A stretch of 62,843 nucleotides of DNA from JALZEG01 sp046263255 (lineage in GTDB: Bacteria > Actinomycetota > CADDZG01 > WHSQ01), in the NCBI GenBank assembly GCA_046263255.1, contig JBHELD010000064.1, positions 1 to 62,843 of the forward strand. The letters are read 5' to 3'. Positions 34,821 to 43,196 of this stretch are shown here, piece by piece (position 1 is the first letter of the stretch; each line of letters begins with the position of its first letter). The notes beneath the pieces are model-generated. The model was not told the origin of the DNA and made no database searches. It saw only the letters and a program-made list of their open reading frames with translations. Both the position numbers and the translations under genes were made by a program.

Positions 34821-35357
34821 TGCTCGTTTCTTGCGCGATCCCGCGGGTTGTTTCTCAAGGTGAAGCGCGGGCTCGTTCACGAAGCCGGCAACATCCCTAG
34901 GTAAGCGTTGTCATATCGATGGTTGGAGTAGCCGCTTTCCTCACCCCCAGGACCGCTGGGAGTGATCTGCAGGACCAGACTCGAATCCTTATGCCTTCTT
35001 TCGAGGTCCGCCGACGGCAGGCCCGCCTATCGCCTTCCGTTCAGGTGCTCGCTTCCTCGTGAACCAATTTCCGGCAGCGCTCTGCCTCAGCACTGCACCA
35101 TGACTGAGGGCCCACGACATACCACTGGTCATAGAGAAAAGGTGGGCCTCATAACCCTCCCGTCGTTCGTTTTTCGTCCTCTCGCGGCTTTTCCGGACTC
35201 GTTTAGTAGCCAGTTCGTGGCTGAGGACGCGGTCCCATTTCAGGGTGATCGGCCGCGCCCGTCGGTTGAACCGCGCGCGTCCCGTCGAATGGCTCGCGGT
35301 GTTTCGACAACGGCCGGGCTCATGTACAACCGGCTTGAAGTCCATATATTCGCCTGG
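34821..35357. other. decayed island DNA with another degenerate tail copy
   Basis: No gene is supported. At 35160-35201 the sequence again resembles the integrase-like tail (minus-strand RVRKSRERTKNERR-like residues around a CGCGAGAGGACG block), more degenerate than the copy at 34.7 kb. Open frames on both strands here have an out-of-frame composition. Confidence 0.4.
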
Positions 35358-36911
35358 TTAGGACGTCGGTTTGAGGAGCGCCTGGACCTTTGCCCAGACC
35401 GCCACAGCGACCTCCCTGCCGGCGCGGCGTCCTTCGAGGTCACCGAGTTCGAAGTGGATCCCCCCGTAACGGCGCGACATCCCGGCTTCGTCTGCAGCAT
35501 CCGTGAACGTTCGCCAGGTCAATGTGATGTCGGTCGCAGGAGTTTTTCCCGGCTCGATCGACGAGGTTCCACGCGGAAGGGTGACGGAGGCGCCGAACCT
35601 GTCGGCGCCCGTAAAGAGCCGAAGAACCTCGGCCGCAGCCGCGCTGAACGTGCTGTGTCCCGATGTGAACTCGGCGAACGGCGGTGTTGGGAACGACGCC
35701 TTTTGGTATGGCAGCCACGACCCGCCCTGGATCGGCTGGGTCCCCTTGCCGGGACCCGCCCACGCGGGGACGATGCGGTCTCGGAAGAGGAAGCGAATCG
35801 CGGTGATCGGCCGGACGGAGTCGTAGGCGATCTTGTTGTCCCACGCGGCTATACCCGCATCCAGGAGGGCGTTGTTCATCGCGAAGAAGAGCTTGACGTC
35901 ATCGTCGAGCTCGTTTCTGTCTCTGATGGAGACGAACTGTGCGAAGAGATTCCAGTGGCCGGGCGGAGTCTCTGTGTTCGGTCCATCTGACCAGTACTCC
36001 GAGATCATCTTGTCGCGATCGTCGAGGGCCGCGCTCAGGGCCAGGACGTCTTCCGCTTGTTGCACGAAGTCTCGAGACCCCCACATCGCGGGACCTTCTG
36101 TGCTGCGGAACTGTGAAGCGGAGGTGAGGGCGAACGGCTCGACTTGGTTCCAATGATGGGCGGCGAACCTGGGCGTCACCTGCTGTCCCGCCGCGTTGAC
36201 GTACGTCAGCGGCTGCCAGTAGCTGGGGTCAGACACGGCCTCTGGATCGAACTCGGCTGATACGTGCATAGGAGCGTTCACCGGTTCGTAATTGGTGTAG
36301 TCGGAGTACGCGACTCCCTCTTGACCGCCAGGGATGTCGCCGAGCTGGTTGGATCCGTCGCGGTGCCGGTTGCTCAACACGGCGGCGCACGCGGCGCGGC
36401 CCACTCCCGAGGGAGAAGCCGTATCGGCTGCTGCGGTCGAGGGGTCGAAGCCGAGCGCGTGCATCAACGGGTCGAACAGCGACTCCTTACGCGAGGGGAA
36501 GAGGTCGACCGCAGCGTCGTACATCGCGTACGAGATCGCCTCTTCCTTGTTCGCAGAAGACCTTTCCGACGGCGGGCGTCGCAGTGACCCGTTCAGCTCC
36601 GTGCCGTTCGCCTTGGGCGTGTACGAAGCCCAGGCGTCGAATGCGCAGGTGTGGGCGATGGCGAGAGCACGCGCCACGGAGGGCGGAGTCATGCCGCTCG
36701 TGCGAACTGCTTGGAGCAGGGCGTCGTTCCAGCTCAGGACGACGTTTGGGCGCAACGCCGCGGCCATAGGCGCGGTCTGAGCCATCTGTGGCGCCAGCAG
36801 AGCCGCGGCTGCTACAGCGGCGACGATCGGCCGCGTGGCGGCCCTCCTTTTTATCGTCGCTACTCCCTCCGAAGAGCCGCGCCGTCGTCGAATGCGGTGC
36901 GACGCTGCCAA
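35358..36911 (-). CDS. secreted vanadium-dependent haloperoxidase-like protein
   Basis: 517 residues with a probable signal peptide (RPIVAAVAAAALLAPQMAQTA) after a basic leader; the start is a TTG at 36911 that overlaps the Kelch gene end by 52 bp, and no better in-frame start lies downstream. The PAP2/haloperoxidase vanadate site is recognisable: a Lys/Arg region near RPITAIRF, SGHSTFSAAAAEVL with the catalytic His, and SRRYGGIHF with the Arg and His that bind the metal oxyanion. Such enzymes oxidise halides with H2O2 or act as phosphatases. Last gene of the minus-strand operon. Confidence 0.8.
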   Translation of the reverse strand: MAASHRIRRRRGSSEGVATIKRRAATRPIVAAVAAAALLAPQMAQTAPMAAALRPNVVLSWNDALLQAVRTSGMTPPSVARALAIAHTCAFDAWASYTPKANGTELNGSLRRPPSERSSANKEEAISYAMYDAAVDLFPSRKESLFDPLMHALGFDPSTAAADTASPSGVGRAACAAVLSNRHRDGSNQLGDIPGGQEGVAYSDYTNYEPVNAPMHVSAEFDPEAVSDPSYWQPLTYVNAAGQQVTPRFAAHHWNQVEPFALTSASQFRSTEGPAMWGSRDFVQQAEDVLALSAALDDRDKMISEYWSDGPNTETPPGHWNLFAQFVSIRDRNELDDDVKLFFAMNNALLDAGIAAWDNKIAYDSVRPITAIRFLFRDRIVPAWAGPGKGTQPIQGGSWLPYQKASFPTPPFAEFTSGHSTFSAAAAEVLRLFTGADRFGASVTLPRGTSSIEPGKTPATDITLTWRTFTDAADEAGMSRRYGGIHFELGDLEGRRAGREVAVAVWAKVQALLKPTS

Positions 36912-38215
36912 TCGTTCCCGCCCCAGACGATCATGGCATCACCCGACCAAACCGAAGCTGCGTAATCGCGGGGCTCGAGCGGCGACGGGGGCAGGGCGCG
37001 CCAGGTGTTTTCAACCGGGTCGTACTCGGCGCCGTCGGCGAAGGGACCGGATACGCTACGGCCTTTGTAGTCGTCGAACGATCCTCCCCACACGACGAGC
37101 GACGTTCCGGTCCACTGGAAAACGGGCCCCCGCCGTGGGTCGAGCGGCGCCCCCGGCAGCTTCCTCCACCGGTCGGTCGCGGGGTCGTACGCGGCGCCGT
37201 CGGCGAGCTGCCGGGAGGACGTTCGCTCACCCCCCCAAACGACGAGCTCGCGCCCCGTCCAGACGGATTCGGCGTCGCACCTCGGGGCAAGCGGTGACGT
37301 CGGAAGCATCTCCCACGAATCCGTTGCCGGAAAATATGTCGCACCTGCGTCCGATTGCGCGGCCCTTGCGCGGCATCCACCCCAGACGATCATGCGATCT
37401 CCGGCCCAGACGGCAGTGTGATGGGACAGCGCGCCTAGAGGAGAGGCATCGATGGGACGCCAGGCGTCGTCCGACGGGTCGTACGACGCACCGTCCGCGA
37501 ACCGGACTTCGCCTACGCCTCCAAGGACGATCATCTCGCCTCCCGTCCACACGGCCGTATGCGCGCTCCTGGGCTCCAGCGGCGAAGGACTGATCTCGCG
37601 CCAGCGGTTCTGCGCGGCGTCGTAGGACGCACCATCCGCCGCGTCGGCACCGTAGTTCTCTCCGTCCGTCGCGACCTCGCCTCCCCAGACGATCATTTCT
37701 TCTCCCGTCCATACGGTGGTATGGCCCGTTCGGGCCTCGAGCGGGGCCGCGGGGAGCTTCCGCCATGTCGCGGAGCCGGGGGAGAAGGCGGCGCCGTCAG
37801 CGAAGAGCCTGCTCCCGAACCGCGAATACCCGCCCCACACGACCATCTCGCTTCCCGTCCAGACCGCAGACGCACCGGCTCGTCCGTCGAGAGGCGAAGC
37901 AGGCAGGGAGTCCCACTGCGTCGGGCCGGCGGAGCGCCTGCTGATCGGACCGCCTATGGCCGCCGCGCCGCGGCGAGTCGCCACTGGTTCGTCCGTCTTC
38001 AACGGGGACGGCTGCGTTGAGACCTCTGCGCGGATCCGGGGGCGCTCGGGCGGCTTCTCGATCACGGCGGCAACCGCCAGCGCGACCACGGTCCCCGTAA
38101 TCAACGGCACGACCAGCAGCCACACGACGTACCGCGCCGCCGCTCGGACCGTGATGGGGAGGCCGGCGTCTTGCTGCTTCGTTGACGAGGCAGCGCGCGT
38201 CCGGCGCAGCTTCAC
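36860..38215 (-). CDS. membrane-anchored seven-bladed Kelch propeller
   Basis: 451 residues from a GTG. One N-terminal transmembrane helix (YVVWLLVVPLITGTVVALAVAAV) is followed by a Pro-rich linker and seven repeats of about 50 residues of the form W-x-x-[LI]-x-x-[SA]-P-L-x-x-R ... V-W-T/A-G-x-[EDR]-[ML]-[IV]-V-W-G-G, typical of bacterial Kelch proteins. The propeller should lie outside the membrane. No catalytic residues can be named. It sits in the operon between a multi-TM protein and the haloperoxidase. Confidence 0.85.
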   Translation of the reverse strand: MKLRRTRAASSTKQQDAGLPITVRAAARYVVWLLVVPLITGTVVALAVAAVIEKPPERPRIRAEVSTQPSPLKTDEPVATRRGAAAIGGPISRRSAGPTQWDSLPASPLDGRAGASAVWTGSEMVVWGGYSRFGSRLFADGAAFSPGSATWRKLPAAPLEARTGHTTVWTGEEMIVWGGEVATDGENYGADAADGASYDAAQNRWREISPSPLEPRSAHTAVWTGGEMIVLGGVGEVRFADGASYDPSDDAWRPIDASPLGALSHHTAVWAGDRMIVWGGCRARAAQSDAGATYFPATDSWEMLPTSPLAPRCDAESVWTGRELVVWGGERTSSRQLADGAAYDPATDRWRKLPGAPLDPRRGPVFQWTGTSLVVWGGSFDDYKGRSVSGPFADGAEYDPVENTWRALPPSPLEPRDYAASVWSGDAMIVWGGNDWQRRTAFDDGAALRRE

Positions 38216-38285
38216 AACAAGTCTCCTGACATCGGGCGGTGAGACTCCTCCTCAAAGAATTGGACGGTCGTCGCGACCAAATCGT

Positions 38286-38855
38286 TCATGGCGCGGGCCA
38301 CCACGCAGCCATGGCGACGCTCATCATGACCACCGCGACCGACGACACAGGGACGACGCCCCGCAGGACGCGGTGGAGCCCCGCGCCCCAAGCCCCCGGA
38401 TCGGGCGCGAGGCGCCGCGAGAACAGCATGGCCGCCCGGCCGACTCCGAACCCGGCTCCGGCGGCGACGGCTTCGGCGCCCGTGGGCCCGAGCAAGAGGA
38501 GCGCGACAAGCAGCGCGTACGGCGAAGTCGACGTCACGAAAGTGCGAAGCCCGGTACCCATCTCGAACCCGAACTGGAGGGCCGCACGAAGCAGTGGCTT
38601 GCGAAAGATCTCTTGAGGAACTTGCCGGGCGTTCTGTGGCAACGCGATCTTCAAGATCGACAAGTCGCGCGCGATTGCAGCCACCCCCACGGCCACGACC
38701 GCGCCGACGCGAACGCTCGACGGCAGGGGTGAGAAGAGGCCGCCGAGGATCCACGCCCCCGCTGCAGTCGCCATTCCACCTGCTACCAGACCCACGGAAA
38801 AAGCAAGGCTCCCCTTGAGTCCGCCACGTCCCCGCCATCCTGGCGAGTTCAGCAC
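38286..38855 (-). CDS. multi-TM membrane protein
   Basis: 189 residues with four to five hydrophobic segments (SLAFSVGLVAGGMATAAGAWI, PYALLVALLLLGPTGAEAVAAG, VVMMSVAMAAWWPAP) and a basic cytoplasmic loop (QNARQVPQEIFRKPL). No family recognised. Part of the compact minus-strand operon: 70 bp after it begins the Kelch gene, and it starts 18 bp after the end of the small membrane gene. Confidence 0.7.
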   Translation of the reverse strand: MLNSPGWRGRGGLKGSLAFSVGLVAGGMATAAGAWILGGLFSPLPSSVRVGAVVAVGVAAIARDLSILKIALPQNARQVPQEIFRKPLLRAALQFGFEMGTGLRTFVTSTSPYALLVALLLLGPTGAEAVAAGAGFGVGRAAMLFSRRLAPDPGAWGAGLHRVLRGVVPVSSVAVVMMSVAMAAWWPAP

Positions 38856-38873
38856 AGACGTGCTGTTGTGGCT

Positions 38874-39044
38874 TCAGGCAGACCCCGACAACGAGTAGCC
38901 GACGACGGCCGCGACCGCAGCCCAGAGAAGCCATCGCGACCCGGCGGCGACCGACGAGGCGATAGCGGCGCCGAACGCGACCGCGGGGAGGAGCGGGTGC
39001 CCCCACCCGAGCCGGCGGGTCGCCGCTAGTTCACGCAAGTCCAC
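38874..39044 (-). CDS. small membrane protein
   Basis: 56 residues from a GTG that overlaps the stop of the Cys-rich gene by 19 bp. A short hydrophilic start is followed by two hydrophobic segments (PAVAFGAAIASSVAAG, WLLWAAVAAVVGYSL). No recognised family. The start is uncertain, since a TTG upstream would also fit; the two-helix nature is robust. Confidence 0.5.
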   Translation of the reverse strand: MDLRELAATRRLGWGHPLLPAVAFGAAIASSVAAGSRWLLWAAVAAVVGYSLSGSA

Positions 39045-39553
39045 GTCCGGCAGATCGAGGTCTTGAACACCCCGTCGATTCGCTTGCACCCGTCATGACA
39101 TTTGAACCTCGTCCTGTTGTTGCAACGCGTGCACGTGTCGACCGTCCAGAACCACCCGTCTGCCGAGCCGTCGCCGATGCACTCGTTTGGCCGCGTCCTG
39201 TAGTCGCCCTCGGCCTTGTGCCACGTGTCGGCGCGGCACACGTCGGAATAGACCATGCTGGGTGCGCATGCCGGATCGCAGTCGCCCGTGGGCTCGGGAC
39301 AACCGAAGACCATGTCGGTCTCTATGTAGCTCTTGTGACCGCCGACGCCGCCATGTGCAGCGAACGCCCTGCGTGCCGGAGGCAGCAGGCCGACGACGGC
39401 GAGTCCCACACCGGCGCCCGCAGCGGCGACACCGCGCAGGAACTGGCGGCGAGACGGCGGGTGGAGCGGCGGAAACTGTCGCGACCGGTCGGCGAAGAAG
39501 TCGCTCTCGTCGGGCTCGCGTAGCCGTGTGATGTCTTCGAGGCGCAGCGTCAT
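39026..39553 (-). CDS. Tat-exported cysteine-rich protein
   Basis: 175 residues. RRQFLRG starts a twin-arginine signal followed by a hydrophobic stretch (VAAAGAGVGLAVVGLL), so it is folded before export. The mature domain of about 100 residues has eleven cysteines (for example FGC, DCDPAC, DTCTRC, RFKCHDGC, ICRTWTC) and several Trp (GWFWTVDTC). The composition and position next to MauE- and MauD-like genes recall methylamine dehydrogenase light chains, which are also Tat-exported and disulfide-rich, but no clear sequence alignment supports MauA and the TTQ tryptophans cannot be assigned. Overlaps the MauD-like gene by 4 bp. Confidence 0.72.
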   Translation of the reverse strand: MTLRLEDITRLREPDESDFFADRSRQFPPLHPPSRRQFLRGVAAAGAGVGLAVVGLLPPARRAFAAHGGVGGHKSYIETDMVFGCPEPTGDCDPACAPSMVYSDVCRADTWHKAEGDYRTRPNECIGDGSADGWFWTVDTCTRCNNRTRFKCHDGCKRIDGVFKTSICRTWTCVN

Positions 39554-40065
39554 CTTTTCGCCATCCTTTCCTCTGTTTCACCGACGAGACGTTGGAGCGC
39601 AGCGACGGAGCCGACTGGGGCGGCGTGGCTCACCGTGCCGTCCGCCGTCACGGATATCGCGAACGGCAGGACGGTGATCCCAAGCTCGTCGAACAAGCGG
39701 CCTTGGTGCGGGTGGATCGCTACGGAAGGCGACCGTGAGCCGTTGGCGTCGTCGCGAAACAAAGCTACGAACCTCAGGTCGCTCCTCAGCTCCGCGAGGC
39801 GGGCGAACTCGGGCAGGATGCGATCGCAGCTGGAGCACCCGTGATCGACGAACAGGGCGACGCCGGATCGCGTCCACGCCTCGCCGTCGGGCGAGGGTGC
39901 ACGTTCTCCCGGTCGCGGCCCCACGACGGTTATGGGCGTCCCTCCCTGAACCAGCTGGCGCAGTTGATGCATCTGCCGGACCAGCCCGGACATCGCGAAC
40001 CCCAGGAGGAGGATCGCGCCCCAGGTGACGAGGAGGACGCTCGTGTCAAAGTCCATCGGCCCCAC
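39550..40065 (-). CDS. membrane-anchored thioredoxin-like protein (MauD/TlpA-like)
   Basis: 171 residues: one N-terminal helix (LVTWGAILLLGFAMSGLV), then a thioredoxin fold with the redox motif GCSSCDRILPEF and a C-terminal LGITVLPFAISVTADG strand with cis-Pro. This matches MauD-type proteins that supply disulfide-bond chemistry in the periplasm or outside the membrane. It overlaps the MauE-like gene by 20 bp and the Cys-rich gene by 4 bp, so the trio is tightly coupled. Confidence 0.82.
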   Translation of the reverse strand: MGPMDFDTSVLLVTWGAILLLGFAMSGLVRQMHQLRQLVQGGTPITVVGPRPGERAPSPDGEAWTRSGVALFVDHGCSSCDRILPEFARLAELRSDLRFVALFRDDANGSRSPSVAIHPHQGRLFDELGITVLPFAISVTADGTVSHAAPVGSVAALQRLVGETEERMAKR

Positions 40066-40612
40066 CCCTCCCCGCTCGCGCCGGAGTCGCTCCGCGCACC
40101 TGGTGCATCGCGCCGGGGAACGTCCACACGATCGTTCCCAGCGTGAGCGCCACGATCGTCAGCAATACCTGCTCCTCCGTCGCATGCCGCGCCATCGTGT
40201 GACCGGATCCGGCCGCGAGGGCCGCGGCGAAAGCGAATGCGCCGGCACGCACGACCGTCCATCCCGTCATCGGGAAGGAGTGTGTAGAGCATCCGCAGGG
40301 TGCGTCGGAGTCGTGTCTGATTACCAACCCCGCATAGACGGCAAAGGCAGCGAACACCAGGACGGCGGCGAGGGCCGCCACGCGAGTCCATGCAGCGTCT
40401 CCGTCCCACACCGCAAGGAGCCCCCGAGCGCCCACCACCAGCTCCGTCGCCGTGACGGCCCACGCGACGAACGTCACGCGACGCCCATCCCATACCGAAT
40501 GCGAAGCGAGCGCCTCCCGGAACAGGCGTAGATGCAGGAGATGCGATGCGCCGGACCACGTGAGGACGCCGAACGACGCCGCGGTCGCAACGGGGGCCGC
40601 GACCGTGCTCAT
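40046..40612 (-). CDS. MauE/DoxX-like redox-associated membrane protein
   Basis: 188 residues, four transmembrane segments with the family's CGC signature (SDAPCGCSTH) between helices 2 and 3. MauE and related proteins transfer electrons to MauD-like thioredoxins during maturation of exported proteins. Overlaps the next upstream gene by 4 bp (ATGA). Confidence 0.82.
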   Translation of the reverse strand: MSTVAAPVATAASFGVLTWSGASHLLHLRLFREALASHSVWDGRRVTFVAWAVTATELVVGARGLLAVWDGDAAWTRVAALAAVLVFAAFAVYAGLVIRHDSDAPCGCSTHSFPMTGWTVVRAGAFAFAAALAAGSGHTMARHATEEQVLLTIVALTLGTIVWTFPGAMHQVRGATPARAGRGGADGL

Positions 40613-41352
40613 GGCTGACCCCTCTCCAAGTCCACCTCTAGTTCCTCGAGCGCGTGCAGCACAGTGTCGTCGGACTCCGAGGGATGGGGGGACACGTGGG
40701 TCTTCGTGTTCTTCCCGACGAGGATGAAGTACTTGAAGCCGAACCCGGGCGATTCAGAGGATTCGACCTCCTCCAGGAAGAGCTCGCCTCCGCGAACCGA
40801 AGTTCCCTTCCGAGCCGGGACGCCGCGGGCCGACTCCCGAGTCAGCCTTACCGTATTGATCAGGCCGAGTCCGGGGACGTCCTTCAGGACCGCGGTCTCC
40901 TTGTGCAGCGGGGTCCGCCGTGGGTCCACGGCCTTCAACCTGATGCCTCTATCGGTTTCGATGATCTTGAACAGGTCGAGGATGCCGAAGAACGTCGCCT
41001 CGTCGGTTCCGTAGAGGTGCGTGTGCAGCGAATATTGCCGCCCTTCCCAGACGCACAGCCGGAGCCAGCTCGTGGTCGTGACCTCCGTCTCCTGAACAGG
41101 CGGGAAGACCTGCTCCACCGCACCCATCCGGAGGCGGCCGCCCTGGTAGTCGTATTCCTCGGCGAGGACGACGCCGGCATCGGTTGCGACCGCTTCGCCC
41201 CACCACAACGGGCCGGCGGTGAATTCCCGACGGATGCCGTTGATTACCACGTCGGCGACGCTGGCGACGTCCTTCGACAGGTCTAGGTGATCTCCCCACA
41301 CCTTGACGAAGTCGCCGTCCAGGTTCATGTGCATGGCAAAGCTACCGGGCAT
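40609..41352 (-). CDS. hypothetical protein, first gene of the Mau-like operon
   Basis: 247 residues, soluble and acidic, no signal peptide or recognised family. Beta-rich with a patch KTHVSPHPSESDDTV near the end and an internal FFGILDLFKIIETDRGI. A GGGGGTGG sequence precedes the ATG. Position and 4-bp overlap suggest it works with the MauE/MauD/Cys-rich module; function unknown. Confidence 0.6.
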   Translation of the reverse strand: MPGSFAMHMNLDGDFVKVWGDHLDLSKDVASVADVVINGIRREFTAGPLWWGEAVATDAGVVLAEEYDYQGGRLRMGAVEQVFPPVQETEVTTTSWLRLCVWEGRQYSLHTHLYGTDEATFFGILDLFKIIETDRGIRLKAVDPRRTPLHKETAVLKDVPGLGLINTVRLTRESARGVPARKGTSVRGGELFLEEVESSESPGFGFKYFILVGKNTKTHVSPHPSESDDTVLHALEELEVDLERGQP

Positions 41353-41482
41353 GCCGCCACCCCCACTCCAGCTACATAGATTTCCGCCGACGCCATGGTG
41401 TCCTTCCGGTTAAGAGCAAGTCAAGGGCCGGATGGGGCGTTTGGCAGGTTTCGGTCGCGTGGCAGCAGCTCGGCCTTCAGGG

Positions 41483-41510
41483 TTGACTTTTTCCGCCCCG
41501 GGTGTTGACT
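41483..41510 (+). promoter_or_regulatory. paired TTGACT motif, copy 1
   Basis: Two TTGACT hexamers 22 bp apart (41483 and 41505) within a stretch that is duplicated upstream of the second acidic repeat gene. The spacing is two helical turns, suitable for an activator/repressor dimer or for two -35 elements. Confidence 0.45.
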
Positions 41511-41564
41511 GGGTTGCGGCGAAGGTTGGTCGCGGGGGACAACGACGCGACCCGAAGCGTGGGG

Positions 41565-42038
41565 GTGACGCGCTTGAGGCGGACGAAGAGCTTTTCCGCG
41601 TTGCTACTGACGGTGTCCGGAGGCAGTTTCGTTCTGGGATCGGCGTACGCGGCAGCGGCACACGACTCGTGCGACGTCGTGTTTTTCGGCTGGCCCAATA
41701 TCTTCTACGGCGACGAGCACGACAACACGTTCTGCGAGGGGACGTCGGCATTCGACAGCATCTACGCCTACGGCGGCAGCGACGACGTGCGTGGTTACGA
41801 GGCCAAGGACAAGCTCCGCGGTGCAACCGGTGGGGACTTGTTGGACGATCGCGTCGGGAACTCCGACGACGACACGGTCTGCGACGGAGGCGGCCAAGAC
41901 AACGTCAAGTTCGAGGACGGTGACGGGAAAGACCATTTCCACCAGACCGACGACGGCACCGCGGACTTCTACGACGGGGACGACGGACAGGACAGCGCCC
42001 CGGATACGCACGGCAGCTGCCCGATGAGTGACCCCTAG
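41565..42038 (+). CDS. secreted acidic calcium-binding-repeat-like protein, copy 1
   Basis: 157 residues from a GTG, with a hydrophobic N-terminal segment (SALLLTVSGGSFVLGSAYA). The mature part is dominated by Asp and Gly (GSDDVRGYEAKD, VGNSDDDTVCDGGGQDN, DDGTADFYDGDDGQDS) in a pattern resembling hemolysin-type calcium-binding repeats, with four to five Cys. Probably extracellular. It duplicates the next gene, including about 100 bp of the upstream region. Confidence 0.7.
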   Translation: MTRLRRTKSFSALLLTVSGGSFVLGSAYAAAAHDSCDVVFFGWPNIFYGDEHDNTFCEGTSAFDSIYAYGGSDDVRGYEAKDKLRGATGGDLLDDRVGNSDDDTVCDGGGQDNVKFEDGDGKDHFHQTDDGTADFYDGDDGQDSAPDTHGSCPMSDP

Positions 42039-42132
42039 AGACGGTTGCTCTGCACGCGGTGGGGAGCGAGTGAGGTGGGGACCGAGGCATGGCCGGTGGC
42101 AGTGACGTCGCAACGACTTCAGGTCCTGGCGA

Positions 42133-42160
42133 TTGACTTTTTCCTCCGCAGGTGTTGACT
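42133..42160 (+). promoter_or_regulatory. paired TTGACT motif, copy 2
   Basis: Same two TTGACT hexamers at 42133 and 42155 with the same 22-bp spacing as copy 1, upstream of the paralogous gene. The conservation of the pair in both duplicates is what makes it stand out. Confidence 0.45.
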
Positions 42161-42211
42161 GGGCTCGGACGAACGTTGGTCGCGCCGCGAGGCGCGGCGT
42201 AGCGACTGGGG

Positions 42212-42685
42212 GTGACGCGCTTGGGGCGGACGAAGACCTTTTCGACGTTGCTGCTCGTGGTCTCTGGAGGGGGCCTCGTTCTCGGATCGGCGTACGGCGT
42301 GTGGGCGCACGAATCGTGCAGCGTCACGTTCCTGGGCTGGCCGAACGTCTTCCACGGCGACGAGCACGACAACACACTTTGCAACGGGACGTCTAGCTTC
42401 GACAGCATCTACGCCGAGGGCGGCGGCGACGACGTACGAGGGTACGAGGACAAGGACAAGCTGCGGGGCGCGACAGGTTGGGATCTCCTCGACGACCGCG
42501 TCGGAAACGCCGACGACGACACGGTCTGCGACGGAGGCGGCCAGGACAACGTCAAGGTCGAGGACGGCGACGGAAAAGACCACTGGCACCAGATCGACGA
42601 CGGGACCGCGGACTTCTACGACGGAGACGACGGCCAGGACTCCTCTCCGGACACCCACAACAGCTGTCCCATGAGCGACCCCTAG
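42212..42685 (+). CDS. secreted acidic calcium-binding-repeat-like protein, copy 2
   Basis: 157 residues from a GTG, about 75-80% identical by eye to the preceding gene, with the same signal segment (LVVSGGGLVLGSAYGV), the same Asp/Gly motifs and the same conserved Cys. The two end in the same SCPMSDP motif. The tandem duplication suggests dosage or diversification. It is followed 25 bp downstream by the sigma-factor gene. Confidence 0.7.
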   Translation: MTRLGRTKTFSTLLLVVSGGGLVLGSAYGVWAHESCSVTFLGWPNVFHGDEHDNTLCNGTSSFDSIYAEGGGDDVRGYEDKDKLRGATGWDLLDDRVGNADDDTVCDGGGQDNVKVEDGDGKDHWHQIDDGTADFYDGDDGQDSSPDTHNSCPMSDP

Positions 42686-42710
42686 GCGTGCGAGATCTTC
42701 TGGAGTAACG

Positions 42711-43196
42711 ATGATCAATCGGGTCAAGTCGAGAGCTGCGGTCGAGGAACTCGGGCCTGGCGTTTCGGCCATCGCGTATCTCGTGACGGGCGATCGTGAA
42801 GCCGCGCGAGCGACCGCGCGCGCGGGTCTCGCCGAGGTCGTCTCGAAGGGGCGCGGGAGAACCCGCCGGGATTCGTGGGAGGACGCCGTGCTACGTGCCG
42901 TGGTTCGCCGCACGATCACGAGGCGACGGCGTGGCGGCGATGAGGACGGGCGTCGTCGGCGAGCGACCTCCGCCACCCTCGGCGACGGGTGCGACGGGTC
43001 ACCGGACGCGTTGTGGTCCGCGTTCCAGTCGCTTCCGCCACGGGAGCGAGCAGTTCTCGTTCTTCGCTACTACGCGAAGCGGACCGACGGAGACATCGCA
43101 CATCTCCTGGGAACTTCCCCGGGCGCGGTCAGCTCGTATGCAGCGCGGGGACTCGATCGGTTGAAGGAAAGCGAGGGTGATCATGAAGGACGTTGA
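42711..43196 (+). CDS. ECF-type RNA polymerase sigma factor
   Basis: 161 residues, the size of an ECF sigma factor. The sigma-4 region is clear: AFQSLPPRERAVLVLRYY, DGDIAHLLGTSPGAVSSYAARGLDRL. The sigma-2 region is less obvious (ISAIAYLVTGDREAARA), and is highly basic. It precedes and overlaps a probable anti-sigma gene, the normal ECF arrangement, and may control the acidic repeat genes just upstream. Confidence 0.8.
   Translation: MINRVKSRAAVEELGPGVSAIAYLVTGDREAARATARAGLAEVVSKGRGRTRRDSWEDAVLRAVVRRTITRRRRGGDEDGRRRRATSATLGDGCDGSPDALWSAFQSLPPRERAVLVLRYYAKRTDGDIAHLLGTSPGAVSSYAARGLDRLKESEGDHEGR

Noticed and set aside
35358..41352. A true methylamine dehydrogenase operon
   Set aside because: No MauB-type heavy chain or confirmed MauA light chain can be recognised, so only the maturation-like genes are named.
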